Source: Mactromeris polynyma (taxonomy: Eukaryota > Mollusca > Bivalvia > Venerida > Mactridae). From it: DNA of 64,000 bases. The notes beneath the pieces were generated by a model. It was not told the origin of the DNA. It ran no database searches and was given only the letters and a program-made list of their open reading frames with translations. Position 1 is the stretch's first letter. Every line of letters begins with the position of its first letter. The position numbers were made by a program, and so were the translations under genes. This document shows, piece by piece, positions 12,801 through 23,430 of the stretch. The stretch spans positions 3,970,807 to 4,034,806 of the forward strand of contig JASFXZ010000003.1 in NCBI GenBank assembly GCA_032209605.1, written 5' to 3'.

Positions 12801-15800
12801 TGTGATTCATTTAAAAAATATCACTTATGTAATGAATTAGGTAATCAGAATGTATTTTAAAACATCCCATTGTTTTAATGTGTGTTTGGAAGATCAATTT
12901 CAATTTGTAATTGCTTTGCGTATTACAGAATGTTAATTTGAAAGAAATAGTTTCGGTGCATTTGCTGCATTTCACACTGGGATAGTTGTTTTACGTAATA
13001 CCATTGCCCAATTTTAAGTCATTGTGGGTGACAGATTTATTTGGTTAAACATTATTCACAGTCAATATCAATTATAAATGACAAAAAGACAACAAATGAT
13101 GAACAGTACTGGATCTGATGAAGTGTTGTTTAATTTTTACATCCATAGTACCAAATAGTTCTTTGTTTGTGACTAAACTTTTAGTTCAGAATTAACTGTT
13201 TGCCAGACAAAATCATGTGTAAATGATGTATTGAAACATATTTAAAAGTCACGAAAATAGTTTTGAAATGCCAAATTTTGAAAGTTATGTTTATGATATG
13301 CCTAAGTTCACTGCTTATGTAGCTGAGATAAGCTGACTTCATTTGTAACCCATGTTTGGATGATGCACATTATCCCCTCTTGTGCTCCTTATGTGCTCCT
13401 TGTATCACTTGTGTATCTTCCAAATGATCTATGAAATGGTTTTATTTTATTTGCTAAAGTTAATCTTAAACAATTTGTAAACAATGAATATAAATGAGAA
13501 CATATTGGAATAAAACTGACCTTTAATGCATTAATGCACATATATGGCACACAAAGGTTGTTATTTTATCCTTTCTAATGTCTTTCTTTGCTTCTCCTTG
13601 TTACGTCCCTTATGGTCTGCCAGGCCATACCTTGCGCCCCTGTTCACTTACGTATGTACCCTTGAGCCTCCTCAAATGCCTTATGTTTTATGGATTGTTG
13701 TTTCTCGGAGATCTGTGTGGAGAGGCACTGTATTATGTATATGGTGTTTCCTGTAGCAACTTATTCTCTCTCTTTTTATACATCCACTCCTATGATGCAC
13801 TGAATGATGTCCATGACATCTTTGTACATGCCCTGTATATCCCTATCCTTCATGGGTCAATCTTGTATGTGTATTGTTGAAGGATGTATGACAGGTGTCA
13901 CTTAAATACTTCTGATCAGAGTACAATAATTTGTAACTCACTTTTCTCTAAGATTTTGTCAATTAAGGTTATATTGTAACAATCGGTCAACAACTAGGTT
14001 GTACTGGGCAATTATTCACCCACAGCTGTGATGTGCTTAGTTCAACAAAGATTGATTCTAAGTTTGATTTGCAATACACTATTAAACGGGCCTCACACTA
14101 AATGCAATGGCAAAGTTTTCATTCCTGTAAGGTTTCTGATAATAATATTTAAAAAGAGGTAATTGCATAATTTTGTATGGAAGAGCATTTACAAAAAAGA
14201 GACAAGATAAAAAAGGAAAATTGATTGGTCATTATTTGATGGTCAAATATATCATACCTGCAACCTTTTTTGAATTAAGGAAATTATACATTACATTAAG
14301 ATCATTTAATCAGCACTCTTTGTCAGGGGGGGGGTTCTCTTTTACTAAACACAAAAGTTCCTATACACATAGTTTGACTTATGCATGCTTGCATTGCTAC
14401 ATGAATTGATGAAATTACCCAAAAAAACATTACAGCCTCGACTTACAAAAATTCCAAAAATGATTAATTCCAGTTATGCTTTGAATATTACAATAAGTAT
14501 CAAGTTTCTGTAATCGCCATCAATATAATTTATTTCATCACCTTTCCTTCATGTTATTTGTGATAGCCTTTGATTTTTCATTCCAAAATGCATACATGTG
14601 TATGCATATGTTTTCCCAAAATGATAAGGCATAGATATTGTCCGAATTGCAAGAAAAAAGCCTTAAGAAACCATACAAGGTGATCATATAATTCACCTTT
14701 CTCAGGTAATCTTCACCGACTTCTGTCTCTAAATTATTCAGTGTTGGTAGTGTTTCTATTCCTCCCCTAGCAATTAGTGACTTGTGTACATGAATATATT
14801 TACTGCTTATTGATTGATTCCTTCTTTTGTTCCATGTGGGAAACCATCATTTTTTAATGCTTATGTATTATGGATTATTTTTACCCATTTGAATACAGCC
14901 TTCTTGAAGGTAATTCGGTTAATTTGTTTACAATATTATTCATAGTTTCATAAAATGCGGTAATATTGTGTATTCATTGTTCTAGCACTTATACCCGGGT
15001 AATTCAATATCTGTTATAACATTTGCTGTAGATGTATATTGATGATAGGTTTTCATTACTAAAGGGTTTTAAATGCTGATAATATATATTTCCATTATAC
15101 TTAAAATCTAAAAAACAATGGATGTCAAGTGGATCTTTAGCTATCAGTAACTCAAGTCAACTGATTTTAGAGGATTACACATTGTTGCAACTTTGGCGGG
15201 TTTTAACGTTCGTCTTTAGGGTGGCCATTTTTACAAGCGTGGTCTTGCTTTTTGAGGCTTATTTTCATTCTTGTTGTGTCTATTTGTTCAAAGGTTTCGG
15301 TTCTGATAAAATTGCAATTAGAAACTGTTTCAATTTGTAATGGATTTATTTCTGAAGTGTTTTTACAATTCTAATGTTTGACAATGTTCTCAACAATTCA
15401 AGAGAAGTATTTGTATCAAGAGGGCTATAAAGCTACAACGGAGATGTATGATTTATTAGATAGGGGCTATTTTAGTAAACCTGGTTGGTCACTAGGCTTA
15501 AAGGCAGAAGACTTTGGCAGTTCTCCTGCTAGATATTCTTCAGTTGGTAAAAGATTCGGAAATCGTAAATTATCTGATCTTTACGATGACACCAGCAGAA
15601 ATAGGGTTCTAAAGCAAAGACTTAGTGTTAAAGATGACATTGTTATTAACAATATACAATCAGTGTTGAATATTGATGGGAAGGTGTTTGATAAAAAACA
15701 AGCATCATTAAGTGACAGTGGAAGTGAATTACAGTATTCTAGTTTTGTTGATGATGTTTTAAGTCAGTCGTCTGAAAGAAGCAGTACTAACAGAGAAAAG

Positions 15801-18800
15801 GATATTGATGAAAAAAAACTTAGAATGTTCAGCACTGACTCGAGAATGGATAAGATATTAGGTAGTCCTGCTGGTGTAAGGAAAGGCTGTTCAGTTCCTT
15901 TACGCAATCGAAGCAAGTCTGCTCCAGGCTCTGCTTTAAGGTCAGCATCGTATTCGTCTTCTAGCTCAAGAGCTTTAGGAAACAAAACGCCTGTACATAG
16001 TTCTGGTCGATTTGTTAAAAAGCTGGACTGGGCTGATTTACATAGACAAGCAGTTTTTGAAGTTGAGGATTTGGAAAATTGGAGATGGAAATGGGAACAA
16101 GGGGTGACTAATGTAAAACCAGGTATAATTGCTTTGTTCTGGTGAATGTTTCAGACAATCTGTAACATCAAAGTAATCTCATACTTTTACTTTTTTAAAC
16201 GTTTTAAATTAATACAAAGTGCTGATTACCTATATTAGGGTCAATCCTGTCAGATCAAAGATTTAAATAGAGTAATCTTCTTTTATGCATTAAATCAAAT
16301 TTACTTTCAAGGTACACATATAAGATGTCACTGAAGTATTTTAGTGGGATAAAAATCTGCAAAATTTTAGTTTTATAATTGGGCCATGTATCGGAATTTT
16401 GTTAGACAGGATTAGGGATTTATGTTGGATTAGTTTACTATAAGATTCTCTTCTTCTCACAGGGATTATTGTCAGTACATAGAATGTTAGTCCCTAGATA
16501 ATGCTGGTCAAATATTGATTGTTTCATACTGTGATTTATGGAGACACTGTTGGAAACTTTATTATGACAGGGAATTAAATATTGATTGGTGCAAAAGTGT
16601 GAAATAAATTTCTTTAATTCTTTTGGGATAGGTGTGAAGCTGTTGTAAGAAGTAGAAAGCTGGATCAAATTTGATGTTCCTGGACATACAATAATTGTGA
16701 AAGTCGTGTTTGTTAGTTCATAATTGTGGATTGTTGCGTAAATGATATTTTCTGTTCTGTATTCTGCAAAACATGATGTGATTTTAAACTCTGTTTGGAT
16801 AGCTTTTACCACTGGGTGTATCAATTATGTTTCCATTTGAATACAGGACACCGAAATACCTCCGTGGTTCCCACTACTCTTCAGGTATTCCGAGTATACT
16901 GTTTCTAAAAATTGACCTAGTTCATACCTACCTCTTTGTTGATGATTGTGCCAAGTTTGAATAGTTATATAATTTGGTTGAGCTGTGTTGTTCTTAGTTA
17001 TACCTACTTCTATACTGCTGCTGTTTATTTGTGCTGTTGTTTCTTAATTGTAGCTCTAAGTTTATATAGTGTCTAATCATTGGCATGATGAACAGTTGCT
17101 TAGCAACCAAAAGTGTTATGTTTTCATTTGGTATATTTTGCAATTTTCAGGTATTGTGAATCTAGACAAGAATCAGATGTCACAATTAGACGAAGAGAAC
17201 GACAAACTGAGAAAGAAGATCTCCGAGTTTCAGCGAGAAAACATCAAACTGAAAGAGGTAATTGTTAATCATATGTGTGTAATACTGTCATACAAATGTA
17301 CTATTCAAATTGACAGACTGATGCCTGTCTTGAAATAAAACCAGGCGCGCTTAGGCGCGCTGGTTAAAAAAAGACAGGTACAAATGTATGTACAAATAAA
17401 ACTTTATCAGTGTTACTGCTAACAACATCTTCAAGGACGACAGAATTCTTGTTATCAAGACAACAAAATCCAGTTGTCGATAAGCCTGGTGCACAGCAGA
17501 TTGTCATGAGTTCTCTACCTTTATCCCTTCTAAGTTTCGGATCTGACATGGTTGTTTGTTGCAATATTTTGATGTCAGTCATGCTTACATGATTGTATTT
17601 TTATGTTACACTGGAAAATTTATGTCGTCATTTAAGTTTTACAGTTAAGAAAATACTTTTAGTCCAGTTTTATTATTAAATGTTTGATTTGTTTATAATA
17701 GCTTATTTGGCGCAAAATTCAGTGTATATGTGTTCTGCTTTATCTTGCAATTTTGCATGGTCATAAATTTGAATGATAGCTTTATTTCATAGTGACAATT
17801 ATGCATCATTATGCATTAACATTACTTAATTGGCCATTAAATTAGCACTTAAATGTGTCTATGTATATAAATTGTAATTAAAAGTTTTACCTGAAATATT
17901 CAATTTGATACTTATAGCATTATAGCTGCGACTTAAAGGTATTGTTTTCACTCTCTTTATGCACCATAGTGTTTTAGTGTTTTCTTTCAACAACATTTAT
18001 ATAATACTTACAACTTCTCGAGTCTTCTGCCAACACAAATAGTTTGGTGTCAGTTAGAATTGTTTTTCTAAGTGGTGTCATTGATCATGTGACGATAAGT
18101 TAATGCATTGATCATGTGACGATAAGTTAATGCATTGATCATGTGACGATATGTTAATGCATTGATCAGTTTAGTCATGTAACAATTTACAATTGCTTAA
18201 TCATTGGTGACAATATGTTTGGTCATGTGACATTATTTGCGGTTCCTTGGGGCATTGTGTAAGGGGGAAAAACACAATAAATAACCATTCAGTGGAAAGA
18301 TGATACTAATCCTTCCTCCTCCTTGAAGATTCAAATACCACGTCCTAGTGTGCCATCTGATAAGGGTCTACACTAAGTGTAATGTTTAATGAATATAGTA
18401 TAGGCTTTGATTGTATGGTACATTGTGCAATGGAACTTATACTGGTCAATACATGTACATGTGAGGCCATACTTCAAAAATTGTTTGCTTGGCTTAATCC
18501 TACCGACTGATGGAAATGGCCCAAACTCAAAATATTTTTTTGAGGGGTCTATAAGGGAGAATTTCTGTAGCAGAGTATAACAGTTAACACTAGTATGATC
18601 CTAAATGATAATTTAAAGAACAAATTACCTATCTACCCACCTAAAATGTGCTGGGTAGGATTATGCCAAACAAACAATGTTTTAAGGATGGTCTGAACAG
18701 TTCTGCAGAATTTGCCCAGGATGGTGGTACGTTTTTTTATCGTTTTTTATTGGGGGGAGCATAATAGAGTAATAGGCAACTCGTTCGTAATTATACCAAA

Positions 18801-21800
18801 GCCTGTCTGATGACATATTTCAAGTTCAATACCATTCACAATCAGTATGATTCAGACATGGACAACTAGTTTGTTAGTGGGTTATGGCAATTTATTCATG
18901 ACACAGACAAAAGGCTTATATTTATTAATGTGACGATTATTGTCCCATTGTAACAAATGATCTGGTATGTGATTGCTTCATTCATTTAGGTGATAAATTA
19001 CTTTATTAAACAGCACATGGTGTGATATATACTAGTGTTTTAGCACATTTACTAAACCTTTCTTCATGTTTTAATTATCTTACATTATTGTTTATTGATG
19101 GTTTTTATATGTGACAGTAATCAATTCATGAACATGATAAAATAGATGCAGTTAAAAATACAAATAGCCATTGTCTGTGAACAAAATCTTCAAATGTATG
19201 TCAGTGATTAAAAATGTATCAATAGGTCATTTTTAGCAATTACCATCAGTCTTAATTGGTCGCTATGCTCCAAGAATATGTGGACAGTGTATTAAGTATA
19301 TATTTCATCATGATTTATGAGTAATAACATATCATGATAGACAACTTTGTCCTACTGAAGTTACTCTGCACATAACAGTGTCACAAACCTTTTAAGACTG
19401 AAAATCAGACTAAGACTTTAAATTGGCAAAAGTTATATTTACCAGCCTTTTATTTCCATTAAATCTAAATAAATGAAATTGTGTATGAAGCATTATAGTT
19501 ACCCACTGTACATGTTTGCCCATTTTTATTAAATTCTGTATTGTCATAACAACATAGGAGCAAAAAAACATTTACAATTTTAAAGTCTGAGTTTCAGTTT
19601 TAAAATGTTTGTGAATTAAGGCTCAAGGACTTTCGTTATAACCAATACTCTGCACCCAGCATGCAGTACTCAAAATTTGGTGTGGAGATATGAGAGTGTG
19701 AAATGAATTGCAATACTCACTTAGTGCCGAGTGCTGTGATCCACTGAGATGAGTGTGAATTTGAGATTTGAGTGTGAAGAGCTGAGTGCTACATAATGAG
19801 TATTCTTCCAGGCCTAGGTTTACATTGTGAAAGTCTCTCACATACTATTCTTTATAGCATATATGTATCAACATCTATCAGTGGTCAAGTTTGGCTCCTT
19901 GTACAGTCGTACTTATAATTGTTGATATGGCCAGTATGATAAATGTCTTACTCGACCTACTGTAATTACAAAGGTATACATGTATATTTAATGACCTGGA
20001 TGCTAGGACTGGTCAGTAACCCACAAAGCATTCATCAAGACAAGTTAAGAGAAGTTGTTTTACAATCAATGCAAAATAGATAAGTTTAAACGTATATATA
20101 TATAGACTTCTGATGTTGCTGTTTGTGGTAACCAGCTGTATTATAAGGTTTTTTTCATGCCTGTCTGATGCATGTTTTCAATTATTTCAGGATTTCAACG
20201 AGTTGAAAATTTACAATGACAAAGCTCAGCAAACAATAAAAGATTTGAAATCCTGTTTGGAGGATGCAAGAGCTGAGAGAAGTCAACTGGTTGCAGAAAT
20301 AAAGAAGCTGAAGGAACAAGGCATGAACAACACTGTATCATCTATCGTTAACCACTATATTGAAAAAGGTCTTTACGAAGATGCAGAGAAGGACAGTCAG
20401 CCAAAAGGAAGGTCACGGTCACAATCTCCTGTTAGATTCAGCAGTCAGCAAAGAAGTGTTTCCCCAACATTTTCAAGACCTGTAACACCTGCTAGGTGTT
20501 CAAGTCCTGTCAGAATGTCTGAGCCAAGCTACACTCCAGTTTCTTACACTCCAATGTCAAGGTCACAAACACCAACCCCCATTTCATTCAACTACGAAGA
20601 TATTTCACCTGACGACCATGAAATATATCCCCACAGAAGGACAAGGTCCTATGTGCAGAAATATGGTGCACAGAATGAAGTTCCGCCGTCACAGGTTGAC
20701 CTGAACGACCCCGAAATACAAGCATTCCTCAAACCAAAAACAAAACTGACTTATGACCTTGATTTGAATGAGGCTGATACTGGTCCACTTGCCAAGAGAA
20801 AACTGCTATACAGTCCTTATATGGACAAAGATTTTGTTCCTCGATCAAATCAAAATGATGTGAATAAAGACAGCAACTATAAAGCAGACAATTTTGAGAA
20901 AGTACCAAAGAAGACAGAACCTCCTAGTCAAAGAAAGTCCTCACTGGAAGAAGAATGGGAGAGTAGAAAGTTTATAGCAGCATTAGACCATGCTGTCAAA
21001 CAAACACCTGCTCAAATTGCACAACAGCGCTTCCTACACGATCTTGCTTCTACCGGAGACGAACAGACTGGTCGCTGGAGAAGCCCCGCCAAGGGAATCC
21101 TTAAAAACACAAAAAGTGCTCAGAACATGTCAATTAAGGAAAGCATTTCACCAAACAGAAGATCATATGATTCAAGGTCATTTTCACCAGCTGTTAGATC
21201 ACCTGTAACCTTCTCTTCAAGTAAGACAAGGTCATTCACACCAGATTCAAGGTCATATGGACAGATTGCACCTGCTCGATCATACGGTGGTGGCATAACA
21301 AGGTCATATTCTCCTAACAACAGAAGTAGGTCACAGTCACCAAAAACAATGGGCCAAAGATCATTTTCTCCTGGGAACAGGGCCTATTCCCCTGGTTACA
21401 GGACTGGTTCCATGAAAGATAGTGGATACAGTACACCTACCCAGCAATCAAGGTACCATTCTAGTGACAATAGGGATTATGGTAGACCAAGAACTCCAGT
21501 TTCTTCTAGATCACAAGCAGAGTAAGTGCAGGTCTATTTAAATATTTCTGTTGAATCTATTGCTATGTTACATTTTATGGGTTTCTGAAGCCTCTTAATA
21601 ACTGGTTATAGTAACTTATTGTTAATAGTTGGAAGGTGTTATTAATATACTTCATTTTCAATTTACTTATATCAATATTAACACATTGGTACTTGTAACG
21701 TGGATATTTATGCAAGTTACGGTGTTTAAAAGGAAATACACGCCAATGATAGTATGAAAATGGACTATTCCAAAACATTTTTCCGCCATTACGCTATTCC

Positions 21801-22166
21801 AAAACATTGTGCACCAGTTTTGCGGCGCCCTTGGATGCTTTGCATCAATGCATTTCTTGTTAATATATGATATTGCAATTCAGTGAAGAGTAAAAATTAA
21901 CCTCAAAATGAGGAGTGTTACTTCTCATCAGAACATTGATCAACCAGGCATACTAGCCCTGCAGTACACTTTTATAGATATAGTTTTGTATATTTTTATA
22001 TATTGAAGCTTAAAATTACAGTCAAATTAGCAGGTTGTTACATTACATTTTCAGTATGAAGAAACATTCTGGTTTGTTGTCGGAAGAGGAGAGACGGTAT
22101 GCTGATCTGTTGATTGACAAATATACGAGGCAACCTTTTATTGGAATCCCTTTAGCTTCTAGCTAG
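3808..22166 (+). CDS. CH-domain, Ser/Arg-rich coiled-coil protein (3' part of gene, 9 exons)
   Basis: Exons read as 3808-3877, 4693-4766, 6618-6690, 8719-8775, 9364-11746, 15403-16122, 17151-17257, 20191-21521 and 22055-22166, with phases matching at every junction. They give 1641 residues ending at TAG. The N-terminal part in view is the second half of a calponin-homology domain, an actin-binding-type module. A long region rich in RSP/SRSP repeats and in Ser, Arg and Pro follows, with charged helical stretches likely to form coiled coils. SxIP-type motifs (possible EB1 binding) lie near the start of the long exon. The layout suggests a cytoskeletal linker between actin and microtubules, but I do not recognise the orthologue. 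CH+SxIP families such as neuron navigators and Gas2-like proteins are only loose analogues. The gene start lies outside the window. Confidence 0.85.
4060..4265 (+). mobile_element. tRNA-derived SINE-like element
   Basis: A TGGGGTAGAGTG stretch at 4081 resembles a pol III A box, and GTTCGAATCC at 4120-4129 resembles a B box. The flanks do not pair as a tRNA acceptor stem, and about 130 bp of non-tRNA tail follows. This fits a SINE rather than a working tRNA gene. It lies in an intron of the CH-domain gene. Confidence 0.6.
4693..4766 (+). CDS. CH-domain exon b
   Basis: Bounded by TTATTACAG and GTAAGC, entering in phase 0 and leaving with two bases. It reads on to EEKYGIKRNLI, which resembles the conserved EKY-GIP-LL/I element before the last helix of CH domains in the alpha-actinin and filamin families. 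Confidence 0.82.
5125..5206. repeat. Perfect 26-bp inverted repeat with 30-nt loop
   Basis: Arm 5125-5150 begins ATGACATTGTATCATAG; arm 5181-5206 is its exact reverse complement. The arms are separated by 30 nt. It sits just upstream of the 25-bp array in the same intron. A perfect, unmutated stem implies recent formation or constraint. Confidence 0.85.
5229..5515 (+). repeat. 25-bp minisatellite
   Basis: The unit is close to GACAATGCAATGTAACAGGA plus TAGTT. Seven or so good copies are followed by degenerate ones to about 5515. Because 25 is not a multiple of three, antisense ORFs open in all three frames; they are not genes. Confidence 0.85.
6618..6690 (+). CDS. CH-domain exon c (domain end)
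   Basis: Bounded by TATTTTCAG and GTAGGT. Joined in phase to exon b it gives NPSDITEG and then VDEHSLMIYISLLRYK. This matches the C-terminal helix of CH domains, where filamin-type proteins have a VDE-S-MTYLS signature. It is the strongest evidence for the domain call. Confidence 0.88.
6803..6980 (-). mobile_element. TACAGTAAAACCTC-family inverted-repeat element
   Basis: It starts near CAGCAAAACTTCAACAATAA and ends GTGAGGTTTTACTGTA. The termini are inverted versions of each other and match the family at 8182-8484, 38972, 43608 and 48634. There is no coding capacity, so it is MITE-like. Transposase class is not evident, though a TA-flanked end suggests the Tc1/mariner/pogo group. Confidence 0.65.
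8182..8484 (+). mobile_element. TACAGTAAAACCTC-family element with internal expansion
   Basis: It begins TACAGTAAAACCTCACTTA and ends GAGGTTTTACTGTA. The middle carries about ten direct repeats of a CAATAATAAGACCACCT-like unit that other family members lack. It is therefore an element whose interior has expanded in tandem. Confidence 0.75.
8520..8690 (+). mobile_element. TACAGTCGGACCTCG-family element, 3' end degraded
   Basis: It opens TACAGTCGGACCTCGTTTAT and contains the family interior (ATCAGGTCC, ATTATTCGAAATAAAATG). The expected right inverted terminus is not readable. Related copies lie at 39486, 43931, 45591, 48957 and 62631. Confidence 0.6.
8719..8775 (+). CDS. 19-codon linker exon
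   Basis: Bounded by TTTTCTTTAG and GTTTGT, phase 0 on both sides, reading IGDSVDAGTVSPSSELLSQ. It is a low-complexity acidic/Ser linker between the CH domain and the long exon. An exon this size with symmetric phase could be skipped without a frameshift. Confidence 0.72.
9364..11746 (+). CDS. Large Ser/Arg/Pro-rich coiled-coil exon
   Basis: It opens after ATTTCAG in phase 0 and is open for 794 codons to a GTATGT donor, leaving one base. SxIP motifs are SSIP (9451-9462) and SRIP (9769-9780), the latter next to VRVK. A highly charged helix (KQEQEKERKRREKEELARL) lies at about 9946-10005. RSRSP/RSP clusters occupy about 10440-11200, and a coiled coil about 11430-11745. GILD (near 10511) and GILR (10609-10620) follow PxxGIL-type contexts. 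Translation beyond 11746 runs into the intron and is not coding. Confidence 0.92.
11800..12560 (+). mobile_element. Dispersed element containing the 45-bp array
   Basis: The left flank (ATGCCTAATGTTTTGTGTACTG) and right flank (CTGTAGCAACTTATTCTCTC) match single-copy versions at 13600-13790, 55405-55540 (reverse) and 61405-61490. In those copies the GGTCTGTGTGGGGAGGC segment occurs once; here it is amplified. The locus is within an intron of the CH-domain gene. Confidence 0.75.
11851..12522 (+). repeat. 45-bp minisatellite, 15 copies
   Basis: The unit starts GGTCTGTGTGGGGAGGCATA and ends GGCGTTCCCCGA. Units start every 45 bp from 11851; one unit near 12391-12434 has lost a C. The copies differ at a few positions only (T/C in GTCTTG/GTCTCG). 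Because 45 is divisible by three, long ORFs open in several frames on both strands; they are repeat artefacts. Confidence 0.95.
13600..13795 (+). mobile_element. Single-copy relative of the 45-bp-array element
   Basis: It shows GTACCCTTGAGCCTCCTCAA, ATGCCTTATGTTTTATGGAT, one GATCTGTGTGGAGAGGC unit and CTGTAGCAACTTATTCTCTC in the order seen at 11800 and, reversed, at 55405-55540. It is in the same intron as the expanded copy. Confidence 0.7.
13796..15402. other. Intron remainder, nothing recognised
   Basis: AT-rich sequence leading to the exon at 15403. Apart from a G-tract near 14326 I see no repeat, RNA gene or exon. The ORFs here are short and lack matching splice sites. Confidence 0.5.
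15403..16122 (+). CDS. Internal coding exon, 720 nt
   Basis: The acceptor CAACAATTCAAG has a weak pyrimidine tract, but it is the only AG after the upstream in-frame stop that continues the phase: G from the previous exon plus AG gives Glu. It reads EKYLYQEGYKATTEMYDLL and continues to a CCAG|GTATAA donor in phase 1. It is Ser-rich with a basic patch, and ends in a Trp/charged stretch (LDWADLHRQAVFEVEDLENW) that is more ordered-looking than its surroundings. I know no named domain here. Confidence 0.85.
17151..17257 (+). CDS. Coiled-coil exon
   Basis: Bounded by CAATTTTCAG and GTAATT, entering in phase 1 and leaving in phase 0. It reads GIVNLDKNQMSQLDEENDKL and continues with alternating hydrophobic and charged residues, a typical coiled-coil heptad pattern. 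The next exon continues the helix. Confidence 0.87.
17339..17366. repeat. GC-rich hairpin
   Basis: AACCAGGCGCGC and GCGCGCTGGTT pair with a one-base bulge and a tiny loop. A weaker outer stem (CCTGTCTT at about 17322, AAGACAGG at about 17370) encloses it. It stands out in an AT-rich intron. Confidence 0.7.
18080..18175 (+). repeat. 27-bp tandem repeat, about 3.5 copies
   Basis: The unit is close to ATTGATCATGTGACGATAAG plus TTAATGC. Copies start at 18080, 18107, 18134 and 18161, the last incomplete. It lies in the intron between the exons at 17151 and 20191. Confidence 0.8.
20191..21521 (+). CDS. Coiled-coil plus Ser/Arg/Pro-rich exon
   Basis: It enters in phase 0 after TTATTTCAG. The first about 45 residues continue a coiled coil (DFNELKIYNDKAQQTIKDL). 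RSRSQSPVR-type repeats, a GILK motif in SPAKGILKN (21094-21105) and many RSY/RSF-SP repeats follow. The reading frame meets TAA at 21522, but that TAA is part of a strong GA|GTAAGT donor. Splicing there joins in phase to either of two downstream terminal exons, so I treat 21521 as the exon end. Confidence 0.87.
22055..22166 (+). CDS. Terminal exon, option 1
   Basis: Bounded upstream by CATTACATTTTCAG. Joined in phase (GA+T) it reads DMKKHSGLLSEEERRYADLL and ends in TRQPFIGIPLASS before TAG at 22164-22166. The compact helix-like sequence with no repeats looks like a constrained C terminus. A possible donor (GTAAAA, about 22187) lies 21 nt after the stop, so this exon might also splice to 26308 as a 3'UTR exon. 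Confidence 0.72.
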
Positions 22167-22528
22167 CCTATAATCTTATAACTTTAGGTAAAATGTCTTG
22201 TCTACTAACTTCCTTTCACCCTCTGATTCTATAGTCATGTCATCTGTTGTAGCAAAGTCATCAAGGATCCAGATACTGTGGTTTCTGATTTATGTTAACA
22301 TAGTACAATCATATTGCAAAAATCAATTTTTACGTTAAGATCTATTGAGAGTGTCTCCATTTAATTTTAATGTAGAGTCACCTGCCTGTCACTCACTGTT
22401 GCTTTTATTTAGTTAACGGTACAAAGTCTTGGAAAGAAAACATTACTATAGCCCATGCTATATGCTGGTTCATGGATTGCACCAGACGTATTTTCAAAAT
22501 GTTCCATTTGATAGCATGATAAAGTCAT

Positions 22529-22739
22529 TGCCCTGGGGGAGGGGGCAGGTATACATGGGACTTTATCAAGTCGAAGAATCCAGACAGGTGAGAATTTGGC
22601 TGGCCCGGGAAATAGACTGACTGGATTTTTAATTGATTCTGGAAGTGAGAATTAAGTCAAAATGCTTACCTCTACGGGGAATTAGACCAAAATTGTCTTA
22701 TTCCCCCATGTCAACCTGACCCCCCCCCCCCTCCGGGCA
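22529..22739. mobile_element. Inverted-repeat element with G/C-tract ends
   Basis: The left end TGCCCTGGGGGAGGGGGCAG, followed by a CATGGGA word, is the approximate inverse of the right end (CCCATGTCAACCTGACC, then a C-tract, ending TCCGGGCA). No ORF of substance lies between. It follows terminal exon 1. A possibly related C-tract element lies near 55830-56130. Confidence 0.5.
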
Positions 22740-23430
22740 AAATATTGATAGGTGCATATAATAGATGATATGACTGACTACCTGATATTATTGTTTCAGA
22801 TTATTCCCATGTATATTCAAGTTGTTAACTATTTATCATTACCTTGAACCCAATTATCTTGTACACGAAGATATCATACACTGTCTGTAAAACAAATCAT
22901 GCAGATGATTATGTATGGATGTGATTACAATATGATAATAGCATGATATTAAAATGCAACCATTAGCACTTAATGATATAAGAACGATACATTTGTGTAG
23001 ATGTAATTATGGCATTCTTTGTGTGCATGTTCAACTGTTCCTAATAATATGACATCGTGAACTTCAAAAATATTTCTTTTGATATTTAAATGCATTTTAA
23101 GTAAATAAATATTCACATGCTCATTCCGATTCATTCAGCAATAATTGTTTTTGGGGTCACTCTAACTACTTCTGTTCTGAACTGTCTCCAAATTGCATGA
23201 TTAATTTCTCTAGGATCTTTGCATGCCTTTATTTCTTATGGACTTTTACCTTAATGCAGCTATATTTCTGTTGTTCTTTGACAAAGGAACATTTTCTTGT
23301 ATATAATGAATATATTTGTCATGGGTATTCACCTATCGAGATTGAAACGGTTATTTCTAGAGATATGTTTGTAGATTTTATCTTCCTTTAAAACCTAAAT
23401 CACAAGCATAGCAGATCATCCATCTTGCAT

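Larger units (their letters stand above)
17258..20190. other. Long intron with minor repeats only
   Basis: Apart from the hairpin at 17339 and the 27-bp repeat at 18080, no coding exon fits. A stretch at about 19640-19810 rich in GAGTGTGAA/ACTCTGCAC-type words may be an old repeat, resembling one near 7020-7160. Confidence 0.45.

Noticed and set aside
20191..21525. Stop at 21522-21524 as the end of the CH-domain gene
   Set aside because: The TAA is within a consensus GTAAGT donor, and two downstream exons join in phase.
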